64,000 nt of DNA from positions 248,001 to 312,000 of the forward strand of contig CALLPI010000002.1 of NCBI GenBank assembly GCA_938015595.1, given 5' to 3'. This stretch comes from an uncultured Saprospiraceae bacterium (GTDB taxonomy: Bacteria > Bacteroidota > Bacteroidia > Chitinophagales > Saprospiraceae). The notes beneath the pieces are model-generated. The model had not been told where the DNA came from. It ran no database searches and saw nothing but the letters and a program-made list of their open reading frames with translations. This document shows, in pieces, positions 19,082 through 28,621 of the stretch; positions within the stretch are counted from its first letter, which is position 1; each line of letters opens with the position of its first letter. Both the position numbers and the translations under genes were made by a program.

Positions 19082-19225
19082 AAAATGGTCGGAAATTTGC
19101 CAATGAAAACCGATGCAAAGGTGCGAATTCCTGGCGTCTGCCGCTGGGAGAATTTTGCCATAAAGACGACGAATGTACGACGCCTAAGCCCGAAAATCTT
19201 GCCTTCTACGCACTTTTGCACGTTG

Positions 19226-19233
19226 TATCTTTG
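19226..19233 (+). promoter_or_regulatory. TAnnTTTG -7 element before the tryptophan dioxygenase
   Basis: TATCTTTG matches the Bacteroidota -7 consensus, 55 bases before the start codon at 19289. A TTG lies 24 bases upstream, slightly farther than usual. Confidence 0.4.
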
Positions 19234-19288
19234 TACTTTTACTTATTGTTTGAACCACGACATATCGTTTTCCTAACCAAAGACTACT

Positions 19289-20386
19289 ATGCAAGGCCAT
19301 TCTGACCAAGGCATTTACTACGGAGACTACCTCCAACTAAACAAAATACTTGAGGCGCAAGCCCCTGAAAGCGCCAAGACGGGCAAGCCAGCTCACGACG
19401 AAATGCTCTTCATCGTGACCCACCAGGCGTATGAGTTGTGGTTTCGGCAGATGCTGCATGAGCTGGATTCGATACTTGATCTTTTTGAACAACCCATTAT
19501 ACCTGACAATTCGCCCGATTTTTACACCATATTTCACCGGCTGAGCCGAGTAAAAATCATCTTACAACTGCTGGTCAAGCAAATTGATGTGATGGAGACC
19601 ATGACCCCACTAGACTTTCTAGATTTTCGCAATTTACTCAGGCCGGCGTCGGGCTTTCAGAGCGTACAGTTCAAACTTATCGAAGCAGCCCTCGGCCTCA
19701 AGCAGGAAAACCGGCATGGGGAGCTATACTATATTTCGCAACTGCGCCCTGAGCATGTGGCTGAAATTCAGCAGCGAGAGCGCCGCATGTCTTTATTAGA
19801 ACTGACCAATGCCTGGCTAGAGCGCATGCCTTTCTTTCGGGATGCAGCGCTGTGGCAATCTTACGAGCCGATTTTCCCTAAGCAAGCGGCGCTGCACATA
19901 TTCTGGTCAGATTACTACCAGCTCTATGCACAAAGCCTTGAACCCAATGAACGCTCCAATCTGGAGCGCTTTAAGCAGTTTTTCATAGGCAACGACGCAT
20001 CAGCAGGCCAACTGAGCTTTGAGGCGCGTCGCAATGCACTCTTCATCATGCTATATCGCGACTTTCCGCTGCTGCACTTGCCGTACCAGTATCTCAGCTT
20101 ACTGCTCGACATGGACGAGTTACTCTCCACCTGGCGATTCCGGCACATGAATATGGTAAACCGCATCATAGGTTTGCGCACTGGTACCGGGGGAAGTACG
20201 GGTAAAGACTACCTCAAGGCAGCACTGGATCGGCATTACATCTTCCAGGAAATTGCGGCGCTGACAACGTTCCTCATTGAGCGGCGCAACTTGCCCATAC
20301 TACCCAGGAGCTTACAGCAGCGGCTGGGGTTTGTGGAAGTGCCCCCGGTAGGCTTGGCTTCGGCTGACACAGCGCTAATGCGATGA
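19289..20386 (+). CDS. kynA: Tryptophan 2,3-dioxygenase
   Basis: A 365-residue haem enzyme that opens the indole ring of L-tryptophan with O2 to give N-formylkynurenine, the first step of the kynurenine pathway. Signature segments are DEMLFIVTHQAYELWFRQML (with the active-site His about 45), FRNLLRPASGFQS, and near the end GTGGSTGKDYLKAA, the substrate-carboxylate loop. The length is somewhat above the ~280-residue short bacterial forms, as in other Bacteroidota. No kynurenine formamidase, kynureninase or 3-hydroxyanthranilate dioxygenase gene lies nearby, so the pathway must be completed elsewhere or this enzyme acts alone. A hairpin follows the stop at 20427-20459. Confidence 0.93.
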   Translation: MQGHSDQGIYYGDYLQLNKILEAQAPESAKTGKPAHDEMLFIVTHQAYELWFRQMLHELDSILDLFEQPIIPDNSPDFYTIFHRLSRVKIILQLLVKQIDVMETMTPLDFLDFRNLLRPASGFQSVQFKLIEAALGLKQENRHGELYYISQLRPEHVAEIQQRERRMSLLELTNAWLERMPFFRDAALWQSYEPIFPKQAALHIFWSDYYQLYAQSLEPNERSNLERFKQFFIGNDASAGQLSFEARRNALFIMLYRDFPLLHLPYQYLSLLLDMDELLSTWRFRHMNMVNRIIGLRTGTGGSTGKDYLKAALDRHYIFQEIAALTTFLIERRNLPILPRSLQQRLGFVEVPPVGLASADTALMR

Positions 20387-20426
20387 CAATTTGCAAGCAT
20401 CACCAATAAGCGAGCAATCAACATTG

Positions 20427-20459
20427 AAGCAAAGAGCAATTCGATATCGATCTTTGCTT
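20427..20459. terminator. Hairpin after the tryptophan dioxygenase gene
   Basis: AAGCAAAGA (20427-20435) and TCTTTGCTT (20451-20459) pair perfectly around a loop that contains CGATATCG. No strong U-tract follows, so termination is plausible but weakly supported. The rest of the 306-base gap to the kinase gene holds no gene; only a -7 element is seen. Confidence 0.4.
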
Positions 20460-20666
20460 AGCCCCTCTTGTTATTTTGAAATCTCTTTAAAGGCAGGTGA
20501 GGTTCTAAGACGGAGGGATCGCAGTAGCGCTTGAGGCAAGAGTATGCCCTCTTTAACTTTTAATAATCGATAATTAGAACGTTCTGTAAGACGAGTTAGT
20601 GATGAAATCCGATTTTTCAGGTACGAACAAGGCACCTCACGCCCTAGTGAAGACGTTGAGGCGCAA

Positions 20667-20674
20667 TACCTTTG
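20667..20674 (+). promoter_or_regulatory. TAnnTTTG -7 element of the LytS/LytTR operon
   Basis: TACCTTTG lies 18 bases before the ATG at 20693 and probably drives the three-gene signalling operon. No good -33 element is seen. Confidence 0.4.
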
Positions 20675-20692
20675 TGAAGTACTTTGCATAGC

Positions 20693-21727
20693 ATGAAAAG
20701 AAGAAAGGCCATTCTGTATGGAATATACTGGGTAATCTATCTGCTATCCATTCTGAGTTTTTCCCAGGCGGGACAGAGCGCAAACATGCTTCTTCTTGCA
20801 ACTGGGCAAATCTTCTTGTCGGTAGTACTTTTTATTCTGGTGGCAGAGGGGTTCATGCCGCGCATTTTGCAGTCAACCCGGCTGAGATGGCTCTGGATTG
20901 TAGGCATGATACTTACCTGTGTGCTTATTGCAGGGGGGAGCATGGGGTTTCACCTCTTAATACTGCAGGACTTTCGCTCTCAGATAGAGGACTCCAATCC
21001 TTACTTGCTGTTTTTTGAATATTTTTTAGAGTCCTTCTGGTTCATGGTATCAACAGCGGGTGTTTCATTCGGCCACTGGTGGTACGAGACGCAACTCAAA
21101 GCCAAAGAGATTGCACATCTACAGACTCAGGCTGAGCTGAGTCTGCTGCGCTATCGGGTAAATCCGCATTTTTTGTTTAATACCCTCAATAATTTATATG
21201 CTTTTGCACTTGAAAAGTCAGAAGAAACACCCCAGATCATACTCCAGTTATCAGGGCTGATGCGTTATATGCTTCGCCACGAAAAAGAATTAATTCCTTT
21301 AGCAAGCGAACTGGAATATCTGGGGCACTATTTGTCTTTGGAGCGGCTGCGTCTGGGCAATTCTATTGGCATTACCATGCATGTGCAAGGCAACCCCGAT
21401 GGTCTTTACATTACACCAATGGTGTTATTGCCTTTTGTGGAAAATGCGTTCAAACACGGCGTGAGCAGAGCTACCTGGGAAGGGTACGTAGAGATTCAGG
21501 CACACATTAAAGACGATGAGCTATACTTTTATGTAGAGAACAGCAAACCGCTTTATGTGGCAAAGGATATAACCCTGAACGGAGTTCAGTACGAAGCCCA
21601 GGGTTTAAACACAGTGAAAAGGCGCCTGGAGCTGCTCTACGGCAAGGATCGTTATAAGTTAGAAATTGTCAACAACAAAGACAAGTACGCGGTGAATTTG
21701 CACATGAGGCTGTCTCAACGGATGTAA
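20693..21727 (+). CDS. LytS/YehU-type sensor histidine kinase
   Basis: A 344-residue membrane kinase. Four hydrophobic segments fill the first ~130 residues (for example YGIYWVIYLLSILSF and WIVGMILTCVLIAGG), followed by a short coiled linker and the His_kinase domain. The phosphoacceptor motif NPHFLFNTLNNLY has its His at about 159, and the ATP-binding part has VENAFKHGV and QGLNTVKRRLELLYG. Together with the response regulator two genes down it should phosphorylate a LytTR regulator. The start at 20693 is preferred over 20684 because of spacing to the promoter. The signal sensed is unknown. Confidence 0.88.
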   Translation: MKRRKAILYGIYWVIYLLSILSFSQAGQSANMLLLATGQIFLSVVLFILVAEGFMPRILQSTRLRWLWIVGMILTCVLIAGGSMGFHLLILQDFRSQIEDSNPYLLFFEYFLESFWFMVSTAGVSFGHWWYETQLKAKEIAHLQTQAELSLLRYRVNPHFLFNTLNNLYAFALEKSEETPQIILQLSGLMRYMLRHEKELIPLASELEYLGHYLSLERLRLGNSIGITMHVQGNPDGLYITPMVLLPFVENAFKHGVSRATWEGYVEIQAHIKDDELYFYVENSKPLYVAKDITLNGVQYEAQGLNTVKRRLELLYGKDRYKLEIVNNKDKYAVNLHMRLSQRM

Positions 21728-21732
21728 GAGCC

Positions 21733-22752
21733 ATGCAAAAACGAAAATTCGTCATCTATGCGCTATTTTGGTCGTTGTACCTATCGCCTGACTTGTTTAG
21801 GCTGGTATTCAACCTGATAGAGGTAAACTGGGGGCTGGTAGTGGGCAATACTGCACTATCCGTAATGGTTTTTTATTTGGTAGCCGAAATTTTCATGCCT
21901 CGTTTGACTCGCCCAGGATCCCCCAAAGGTATCTGGCTGGCTGGCATACTACTAAGCAGCTTGATTTTTGCCTGGATACACATGAGGTTTGAGCAATTTA
22001 TACTGTGGAAATACTATCCGGAAAGAGTACAAGAGCACCAATTTTATTTCATAAATTACTTTACTGGGATGTTTTGGTTTATGGGGGTAGTAGCTAGTAT
22101 CTCCTTAGCCCGATTATGGTATGAGATGCAAATCAAAACCGAAGAACTCCAGTACGTGCAGACCCAAGCTGAACTGAACACACTGCGGTATAGAATCAAG
22201 CCTTACTTTCTGTTCAATACACTCAATAGCCTGTATGCCCTGGCTATAGAAAAATCAGAAAAAACCCCTCAAGTTATACTACAGCTGGCCAGCCTGATGC
22301 GCTATATGCTCCAGAATGACAAAGACCAGATCCCGCTATCAAGCGAATTGGAGTACCTTGAGTATTACATAGCATTAGAACGCCTTCGCCTTGGCGATAA
22401 GGTGAAGATTACTATGCAGATAAACGGCGATCCAAGTCATCACACCATACCCCCCATGCTACTACTTCCTTTTGTAGAAAATGCCTTTAAACACGGTGTC
22501 AGCAAAGATTCTTGGGGCGGCCACATAGAAATAAAAGCTCAAGTAACGGAAGATGAACTTTATTTCTACATAGAAAATAGTAAGCCTTGGCATCAACCTC
22601 ACGCAGTCAGCGCAAGTCCAGTAGAGCCAGGACAAGGGATAGCCACCGTAAAACGGCGCCTGGAGCTGCTCTACGGCAAGGAGCGCTATGAATTGGACAT
22701 CAACCACGACGAAGATAAATACGTAATGAATCTCTACATAAAACTCTGCTGA
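21733..22752 (+). CDS. LytS-type kinase paralogue lacking the phosphoacceptor histidine
   Basis: A 339-residue close paralogue of the preceding kinase, six bases after its stop, with the same four membrane segments, linker and ATP-binding motifs (VENAFKHGV, GIATVKRRLELLYG). In the dimerisation box the usual NPHFLFN reads KPYFLFN: the codon at 22204-22206 is TAC, giving Tyr158 where the phosphorylated His belongs. The ATP site looks intact. It is therefore probably a pseudokinase that acts through heterodimers with the upstream kinase, as a regulator or scaffold. The reading frame is otherwise undamaged, which argues against simple decay. Confidence 0.88.
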   Translation: MQKRKFVIYALFWSLYLSPDLFRLVFNLIEVNWGLVVGNTALSVMVFYLVAEIFMPRLTRPGSPKGIWLAGILLSSLIFAWIHMRFEQFILWKYYPERVQEHQFYFINYFTGMFWFMGVVASISLARLWYEMQIKTEELQYVQTQAELNTLRYRIKPYFLFNTLNSLYALAIEKSEKTPQVILQLASLMRYMLQNDKDQIPLSSELEYLEYYIALERLRLGDKVKITMQINGDPSHHTIPPMLLLPFVENAFKHGVSKDSWGGHIEIKAQVTEDELYFYIENSKPWHQPHAVSASPVEPGQGIATVKRRLELLYGKERYELDINHDEDKYVMNLYIKLC

Positions 22753-22756
22753 AACC

Positions 22757-23464
22757 ATGAAGTGCATTATTGTAGAAGACGAAATTCCTGCGCAAAACAT
22801 TCTGGAAAGATATATCCAGCAAATAGATGGCCTGACCTTGTCTGCCAAGTGCTATAATGCCATTCAAGCGCTGAACATACTGCAGCAAATGAAGATAGAC
22901 CTTATGTTTCTGGATGTACAAATGCCAGAAATTAACGGCTTGCAAATGCTGCAGCAGCTCAGGCATCCGCCCAAAGTTATTCTGACTACTGCGTTTGATG
23001 AGTATGCCCTTGCAGCCTATGAGCTGGATGTTATTGACTATTTACTCAAGCCTATTTCCTTTGAGCGATTCGCACGAGCGGTGCTCAAGGCTAGTCGGAT
23101 AGTAGATGAACAAAACGCAACTGGCAGCGGCAAGGCAACTACTAGCCCTACATACGTGTTTCTGAAAGCAGATCGAAAACTGCACAAAGTATTTCTTTCG
23201 GACATCGTATATATAGAAGGCCTCAGCAATTATTTGAAAATACACACTACCAATGGGCTACTAGTAGTCAGAGAAACTATGAGCGACATGGAAACCCTAC
23301 TGCCATCGGATCAATTCGTCCGCGTACACAAGTCGTATATTGTATCCATCAATCACGTGCAGTACGTGGAGGGCAACAGTATTTCTACCGCTAAGGGCAT
23401 CTTACCTGTGGGCGAGCACTGGCGGCCGCATTTGTATGAATTCATACAGCACAATCAGCGTTGA
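22757..23464 (+). CDS. LytTR-family response regulator
   Basis: A 235-residue two-domain regulator. The receiver domain (residues 1-115) has the acidic pair in VEDE, the phosphoacceptor Asp53 in FLDVQMPEING, the conserved Thr/Ala in LTTAF and Lys in LLKPI. The LytTR DNA-binding domain (about 130-230) shows FLKADRKLHKV, the IVYIEGLSNYLKI strand and VRVHKSYIVSINHV. It lies four bases after the pseudokinase and ends the operon, so it is the expected output of the kinase pair. LytTR targets cannot be named; no obvious paired direct repeats were seen upstream of its own operon. Confidence 0.93.
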   Translation: MKCIIVEDEIPAQNILERYIQQIDGLTLSAKCYNAIQALNILQQMKIDLMFLDVQMPEINGLQMLQQLRHPPKVILTTAFDEYALAAYELDVIDYLLKPISFERFARAVLKASRIVDEQNATGSGKATTSPTYVFLKADRKLHKVFLSDIVYIEGLSNYLKIHTTNGLLVVRETMSDMETLLPSDQFVRVHKSYIVSINHVQYVEGNSISTAKGILPVGEHWRPHLYEFIQHNQR

Positions 23465-23633
23465 CAGCGCACTTCATAGCGTGGGGGGGGTGTGGGTGCT
23501 CCTCGTTCGGCAAGTAGCTGCTGGCGGGCAGATATTGCAAGTGCACTTGCGCCTGGGCAATTTGGTATAGGCCCTCAACTATATACGAGCTCAAGGAGTT
23601 GAGTAGAGGTTAACTCTATCAAATACGCAGATA

Positions 23634-25322
23634 TTGGCAAATCCTCCCCTGCACCGACAAAGCCCTTCTCTACTGGCTCGCTACGAGAAGGTCATCGCCG
23701 TATTGATCAAGTATGGCTTTGAGGATGTGGTGGCGCATCCGCCATTCAGTCGTTTTTTACCCAGAATTGAGAAATACATTCCGCGCCGAGGCGGCAAACC
23801 AGTGACGGAATACACTCGCTACGAGCGCATACGCATGGTGTGCGAGGAGTTGGGCACTACATTTATCAAATTTGCCCAGATAGCTGCCAACCGCCCTGAC
23901 GTACTGCCCGACGGGCTGATCAGCGAGTTGGAACGCTTTCACGACCATGCCCCGTACATTCCTGCCCAGGATGTACTCTCTGTCATTCTGGAAGACCTGG
24001 GCAATGCACCCGAAGTGCTGTTCGCATCTTTTGATGCTACGCCCCTGGCTTCGGCTTCCATTGCCCAAGTGCACCGTGCCCAGCTCAAAAACAGCCGCGA
24101 GGTAGTGCTCAAGATCATGCGCCCTGGCATAGATGTGACCATAAAAGAAGATATCTCCATCCTCAAGCAACTGGCCTCCCTGGTTGAAACCTACTTCCCG
24201 CAATACCAGGCTTTTCAACCTATGGAACTGGTTAAGATGTTTGAACGTAGTATACGCAAGGAGCTCAAGTTCAGCATCGAAGCCAATAACTTGCGGCGAT
24301 TTGCCCGGCAGTTTGAGGGCAATGAGCGTATCTATGTGCCAGAGCTATTCCCGGAGTTTTGCTCCGAGCGCATCATTTGCATGGAGTACATCGAGGGGTG
24401 CAAAATCACTGACCTGGAAGCCCTTAGCAAGATAGGCTGGACCGGCCCCGAACTGGCGCTCGCTGGCATCAACCTGTACTTCGAGCAGGTGTTCGATCAC
24501 GGTTTTTTCCATGCTGACCCTCACCCAGGCAATATCTTTGTGATGCCCAACCGCAGGATATGCTTTATTGACTATGGCATGATGGGCACTATCGTGGACA
24601 GCGACAAAGAACTGCTGGCCGACTTGCTGCTGGCCGTGTCCAACCACGATGTAGATGAGCTCAAGCAAGCCCTCCTGCGCTTTACACCCGATGGCAAAGT
24701 GGATAACGAAAAAGAGCTAGAATACGACATCATTGAGTTCTTTGATACATACAGCGATATTAGTATAAATCAGCTGGAAGGAAAAGAAATTATTGAAGGG
24801 CTGAATGCCATGTTTTTTACCTACAAGATCAAGATTCCGCCCAACTTGCTGCTGTTGCTCAAAGCGCTGATTATCATCGAAGGAGTGGGCTTGTTTCTGG
24901 ATCCGCACTACAACATCATCGCCAACATAGATCCTTATGTGCGGCGCTTAGTAAAGCACAAATACAACCCCAAAAAAATAGCGCGGCGTGCGGTCAAGTC
25001 TTTAGCAGCATTGGCCCAGATGACCTCTGACCTCCCCGAAGATCTAGAAGCTATCATCCGAAAACTGCGCGAGGGCAAGCTGCGCACAGAGTTTGAACAC
25101 AAAGGATTGGAGGGGCTCTACCAGAAGATAGACCAAGCCTCTAACCGGCTGGCCATGGCCATTATGCTAGCAGCCATCATCCTGGGGTCTTCCTGGCTCA
25201 TCCAGGCAGAAATACCGCCCTTTATTGGGCATATTTCAGCACTGGGTTTGACCGGCTTCTTGGTGGCCGGCCTACTGGCACTGCGGCTCATCATAGCAAT
25301 ATGGCGACATGGAAATTTGTAA
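23634..25322 (+). CDS. ABC1/UbiB (AarF) family atypical kinase
   Basis: A 562-residue protein of the ADCK/UbiB family, which supports quinone biosynthesis or lipid homeostasis at the membrane. Visible motifs are the KxGQ-like KFAQIAANRPDVLP segment, ASIAQVHRA (the Ala-rich nucleotide loop), VVLKIMRPG with the catalytic Lys, and FHADPHPGNIFVM followed by FIDYGMMG for the catalytic and metal-binding loops. Two hydrophobic segments lie at the C-terminus (LAMAIMLAAIILGSSWL and ALGLTGFLVAGLLALRL). The only good in-frame start after the upstream stop is TTG at 23634. The Bacteroidota role is probably menaquinone-related, by inference. Confidence 0.88.
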   Translation: MANPPLHRQSPSLLARYEKVIAVLIKYGFEDVVAHPPFSRFLPRIEKYIPRRGGKPVTEYTRYERIRMVCEELGTTFIKFAQIAANRPDVLPDGLISELERFHDHAPYIPAQDVLSVILEDLGNAPEVLFASFDATPLASASIAQVHRAQLKNSREVVLKIMRPGIDVTIKEDISILKQLASLVETYFPQYQAFQPMELVKMFERSIRKELKFSIEANNLRRFARQFEGNERIYVPELFPEFCSERIICMEYIEGCKITDLEALSKIGWTGPELALAGINLYFEQVFDHGFFHADPHPGNIFVMPNRRICFIDYGMMGTIVDSDKELLADLLLAVSNHDVDELKQALLRFTPDGKVDNEKELEYDIIEFFDTYSDISINQLEGKEIIEGLNAMFFTYKIKIPPNLLLLLKALIIIEGVGLFLDPHYNIIANIDPYVRRLVKHKYNPKKIARRAVKSLAALAQMTSDLPEDLEAIIRKLREGKLRTEFEHKGLEGLYQKIDQASNRLAMAIMLAAIILGSSWLIQAEIPPFIGHISALGLTGFLVAGLLALRLIIAIWRHGNL

Positions 25323-25339
25323 ATTTTTGCTAAAACAAT

Positions 25340-28300
25340 ATGAAAAACTTGGCAATCTGCTTTTTCTTACTGCTAGCTGGCGCTCAACTGCATGCCCAAC
25401 CCTGCCGATTGTTGGCCTCCGAAGATTTCAACTATTTCGCCGACCAACCTCTACATGGGCAGCAGGGGGGGTCTGGCTGGGCAGAAGCCTGGCACGTACA
25501 GGGCTCCAATGTACAACTGCCCGGATATCAATCTAACGAAGGCTCGCTGACCTTTGGCAACCTACGACATAGCGGCCACCAAGCCAGCGGCGGTCGTGAA
25601 TACCTCACTGTAGGCCGACGCCTGAACACGGCTGCTAACGGGCCTTTCGCCCCGTACCTGGCCACCAACAGCGATGCTGTAGGCTCTAGCAAAACCGGCA
25701 CGCTATGGATGAGCATTATGCTGCGCAAAAACCAGGCCAACAACCAGTGGGTATTTGCCGGATTGCACAATCAGGGGCTGGCTTGGTGCAATAACTGCAC
25801 CCAGCAGAGAGTGGAGTTTGGCTACTTTGGAGACCAAAGCGATGTAGGTGGCCAGCGCCGCTGGACCCTGCGCATCGGGCAGGCATATTATCCCAGCAAT
25901 ATACCAGTAACGGTGGGAGCAGCAGCATTTTTTGTGCTCAAGTTGACCTTCTTAGAGCAGCACACCGTGGTGGAGTTGTTCATCAATCCCACTGAACTAG
26001 GTATGACAGGACCACCGCCAACACCAACTCTGACACAAAACACCCCTGCACCATTTGAATTTCGCAGCCTGCATCTATACCTGGGCAACAGTGCCAACAA
26101 TGGTGCTGCTGATGAAGTCCGCCTGACAGCTTCTTACCCTTGTGCCGCACCCGACAGTACCGTAAGCCTGGACTTACCCCCTGTGGCTATACTCAATGCT
26201 ACTCCTAACGATGGCGTAGCACCGCTCACTGTAACACTCTCGGCAACAGCAAGCTATGACCCCGAGGGGCTACCGCTGACCAATTATGAATGGCAACTGG
26301 GCGACGGTTCGCCTCCGGTGTCCGGCCCCGTGTACACGCATACCTACAATGCGCTGGGCCGGCTACCAGTGCGCCTGACCATCACTGACGCCTCTGGTCA
26401 GCAGCATACAGTCACGCAAATTATCACGGTGCGCCGCTCCGACCATACCTTCCCATGCCAAAGCCGCTTCTCAATGGTCAGGCCGGCTTCTTGCCAAGGC
26501 AGCGGCGGTGTCATTCGCATTGAAGATCACCCGCCAGCGTTTTTACTGCGCAATGCTGCCGGCGCCGTACTCACACCCACCGGCAACGAGTATGCCAACC
26601 TTGCCCCAGGCGTTTATCTGTATGAAGCCAGCAGCCCCGAAGGGTGTGCCGACCGCTACCCTCTGCACGTGCCGCTGGACAGCACTTCCTGCCCAGGCTG
26701 GCAAGCCCACGAATGTAGCATGGCCATAGCCACTAACCTGAGCGGATTTGCAGACTGGGCACCCGAACGCCCGCTGCGCAACCTCATGAAGCATGTACGC
26801 ACCGATATTGTGGCTTATCATGATACCTGCTTCTGCTGGAGCAACGGCAATGCAAGCCTCATCAGCCTCACCCCCAACGGCTACCCTACTCATATACCCC
26901 AAATGATCAATGGTGTAGCCAACAAGGTGCGCTACGTGGTATCTACTGAAGGCGCCAATATGCCTCCAGGGCAGTATGTACTTTTGTACGATGGGCAAGG
27001 TACAATCACCGTCAGTGGCAATGCAGCCACTGTACAAAGCACACCCGGGCGCCTGCGCTTCAACGTAACGGGAACGGATATCGTCATACTCAACATAGAA
27101 GCATCCCTACAAGCTAACCCTGTACGAAACTTTCGCTTATTGCGTCTGGAAGACGAATCGGCCAATCTGGACGAAAACCCCTTCTACCAGGGGTTTTTGG
27201 ATAAAATTGCCCCTTTCAAAGCCCTGCGTTTCATGGACTGGGGCGCTACCAACCACAATCCTGTGCGACACTGGCACGAGCGCACCCCGTTGAGCTACTT
27301 CACTTACGCTACCCCGCAGGGCGTACCTTACGAAGTGATGATCCGCCTGGCAAATCATACCCGCAAAGACGTGTGGATCTGCGTACCACATGCCGCCGAT
27401 GAAGATTACCTCCGGCAAATGGCCGAGTTATTTCGCAATCAATTGGATACTACCCTAACCATCTGGCTGGAATACAGCAATGAAGTGTGGAACTGGATAT
27501 TTGAGCAAGCCCACTACAATGACCAGAACCGCCCCGCCAACCTAAACTACGGCCGTGCCATGGCCGAAAAGGCAGGCCGTGTATTTCGCATCTGGCACGA
27601 GGTGTTTGGGCCACAACACAAGCATCGCGTCAAGCGAGTACTGGGCTTGCAAGCTGGCTTCAACTACCTCAACGAGCACATCCTGGCACAACTCGACCCC
27701 AGCGAATGGGACTATGGCTCGCCTACCAGCTACATTGGCCTTGACCATTCTGACCAAGGCAACCCTGTACTACATGCCGGTAGTACTCCAGATGACATCA
27801 TTGCCAATGCCCGGTACGCTTGGGCAGTGTTCAGACCTGTGTTACGGCAAGACTATTACAACGTACAACTTTTTGGCAAGGAAGTGGTAAACTATGAGGG
27901 TGGTCAGCACTTCGTAGGCAATGTATTTGGCATTCCGTATCCTTACCAGCAAGCCATGTGGGATGCACAGTACAGCCTAGCTATCTATCATCTTTACAAT
28001 GACATGCTCGATACCATTCGCACTTGGGGCAGCCGCATGTTTGGCAATTTCAGCTTGGCTTCCCGTCAGGAAAGCGTGTATGGTTCCTGGGGTGTACTCA
28101 ACCACATTGATATAATGCCACCCTACCTCCAAACTGCACCTAAATACCAGGCGCTGCTCGATAACATTTGCCCTGACACCCCTACAGGAGTTGTAGCACC
28201 CGATGCACCGCCCGCTCTGGAGCAAAGCAGCTTGTGGGTACTCCCCAATCCCACTCGCGGTGATTTCATAGCACAATTTGAAGTAACCGAAAGTGTAAGA

Positions 28301-28477
28301 ACATACTTGACCCTCCTTGACGCCCTGGGCCGTCCCGTGTGGAAAGACACGCGCCACTGCGCGCCTGGGCAGCATCAGTGGTTAATTTCGCCAGGTGCAT
28401 TGCCAACGGGCATTTATCGGCTGGTGTGGCGCTCAGACAAGGGAGAACTGCGCACTGCCAGTATAGTGGTGAAATAG
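25340..28477 (+). CDS. Large secreted protein with PKD domain, probable clan GH-A hydrolase domain and T9SS tail
   Basis: A 1045-residue exported protein (signal peptide ending near QLHAQ). Residues 20-270 form a beta-rich, lectin-like region, and a PKD domain follows (about 278-365, with YEWQLGDGSPP). Residues ~450-960 resemble a TIM-barrel glycoside hydrolase: ALRFMDWGATNHNPVRHW, then WLEYSNEVWNW with a Glu at 715 in the Asn-Glu arrangement of clan GH-A acid/base residues, and VVNYEGGQH with Glu853 in the place expected for the nucleophile. The last ~75 residues (LWVLPNPTRGDF to the end) are a type A sorting tail. I infer a polysaccharide-degrading surface enzyme; the GH family is not one I can name. 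It starts 17 bases after the UbiB-type gene. Confidence 0.75.
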   Translation: MKNLAICFFLLLAGAQLHAQPCRLLASEDFNYFADQPLHGQQGGSGWAEAWHVQGSNVQLPGYQSNEGSLTFGNLRHSGHQASGGREYLTVGRRLNTAANGPFAPYLATNSDAVGSSKTGTLWMSIMLRKNQANNQWVFAGLHNQGLAWCNNCTQQRVEFGYFGDQSDVGGQRRWTLRIGQAYYPSNIPVTVGAAAFFVLKLTFLEQHTVVELFINPTELGMTGPPPTPTLTQNTPAPFEFRSLHLYLGNSANNGAADEVRLTASYPCAAPDSTVSLDLPPVAILNATPNDGVAPLTVTLSATASYDPEGLPLTNYEWQLGDGSPPVSGPVYTHTYNALGRLPVRLTITDASGQQHTVTQIITVRRSDHTFPCQSRFSMVRPASCQGSGGVIRIEDHPPAFLLRNAAGAVLTPTGNEYANLAPGVYLYEASSPEGCADRYPLHVPLDSTSCPGWQAHECSMAIATNLSGFADWAPERPLRNLMKHVRTDIVAYHDTCFCWSNGNASLISLTPNGYPTHIPQMINGVANKVRYVVSTEGANMPPGQYVLLYDGQGTITVSGNAATVQSTPGRLRFNVTGTDIVILNIEASLQANPVRNFRLLRLEDESANLDENPFYQGFLDKIAPFKALRFMDWGATNHNPVRHWHERTPLSYFTYATPQGVPYEVMIRLANHTRKDVWICVPHAADEDYLRQMAELFRNQLDTTLTIWLEYSNEVWNWIFEQAHYNDQNRPANLNYGRAMAEKAGRVFRIWHEVFGPQHKHRVKRVLGLQAGFNYLNEHILAQLDPSEWDYGSPTSYIGLDHSDQGNPVLHAGSTPDDIIANARYAWAVFRPVLRQDYYNVQLFGKEVVNYEGGQHFVGNVFGIPYPYQQAMWDAQYSLAIYHLYNDMLDTIRTWGSRMFGNFSLASRQESVYGSWGVLNHIDIMPPYLQTAPKYQALLDNICPDTPTGVVAPDAPPALEQSSLWVLPNPTRGDFIAQFEVTESVRTYLTLLDALGRPVWKDTRHCAPGQHQWLISPGALPTGIYRLVWRSDKGELRTASIVVK

Positions 28478-28486
28478 GCCGTAAAC

Positions 28487-28511
28487 TTGACAAATTTTGA
28501 AAATTCGTCAA
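28487..28511. terminator. Hairpin between convergent genes
   Basis: TTGACAAATTTT (28487-28498) pairs with AAAATTCGTCAA (28500-28511), 11 of 12 bases. It lies 10 bases after the stop of the secreted protein and before the end of the convergent flippase gene, so it may stop transcription from both sides. Confidence 0.5.
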
Positions 28512-28621
28512 ATTAGATCAAGTCGCGTTTTTTTAGAGCGCAATAGATCGGCCAGGAAATGCACTCAAGTACTGACGCAAGAGAATCTTGCAGCAAGTAC
28601 GTGTAGCTCTTTTGTGCACGG

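Noticed and set aside
19289-20386. Link between tryptophan dioxygenase and the kynurenine-forming MbnP system
   Set aside because: The dioxygenase acts on free tryptophan and lies 15 kb away on the other strand; the shared chemical product is probably coincidence.
20386-20692. Possible small RNA in the gap after the tryptophan dioxygenase gene
   Set aside because: Apart from one hairpin and a -7 element belonging to the kinase operon, I see no promoter-terminator pair that would define an RNA gene.
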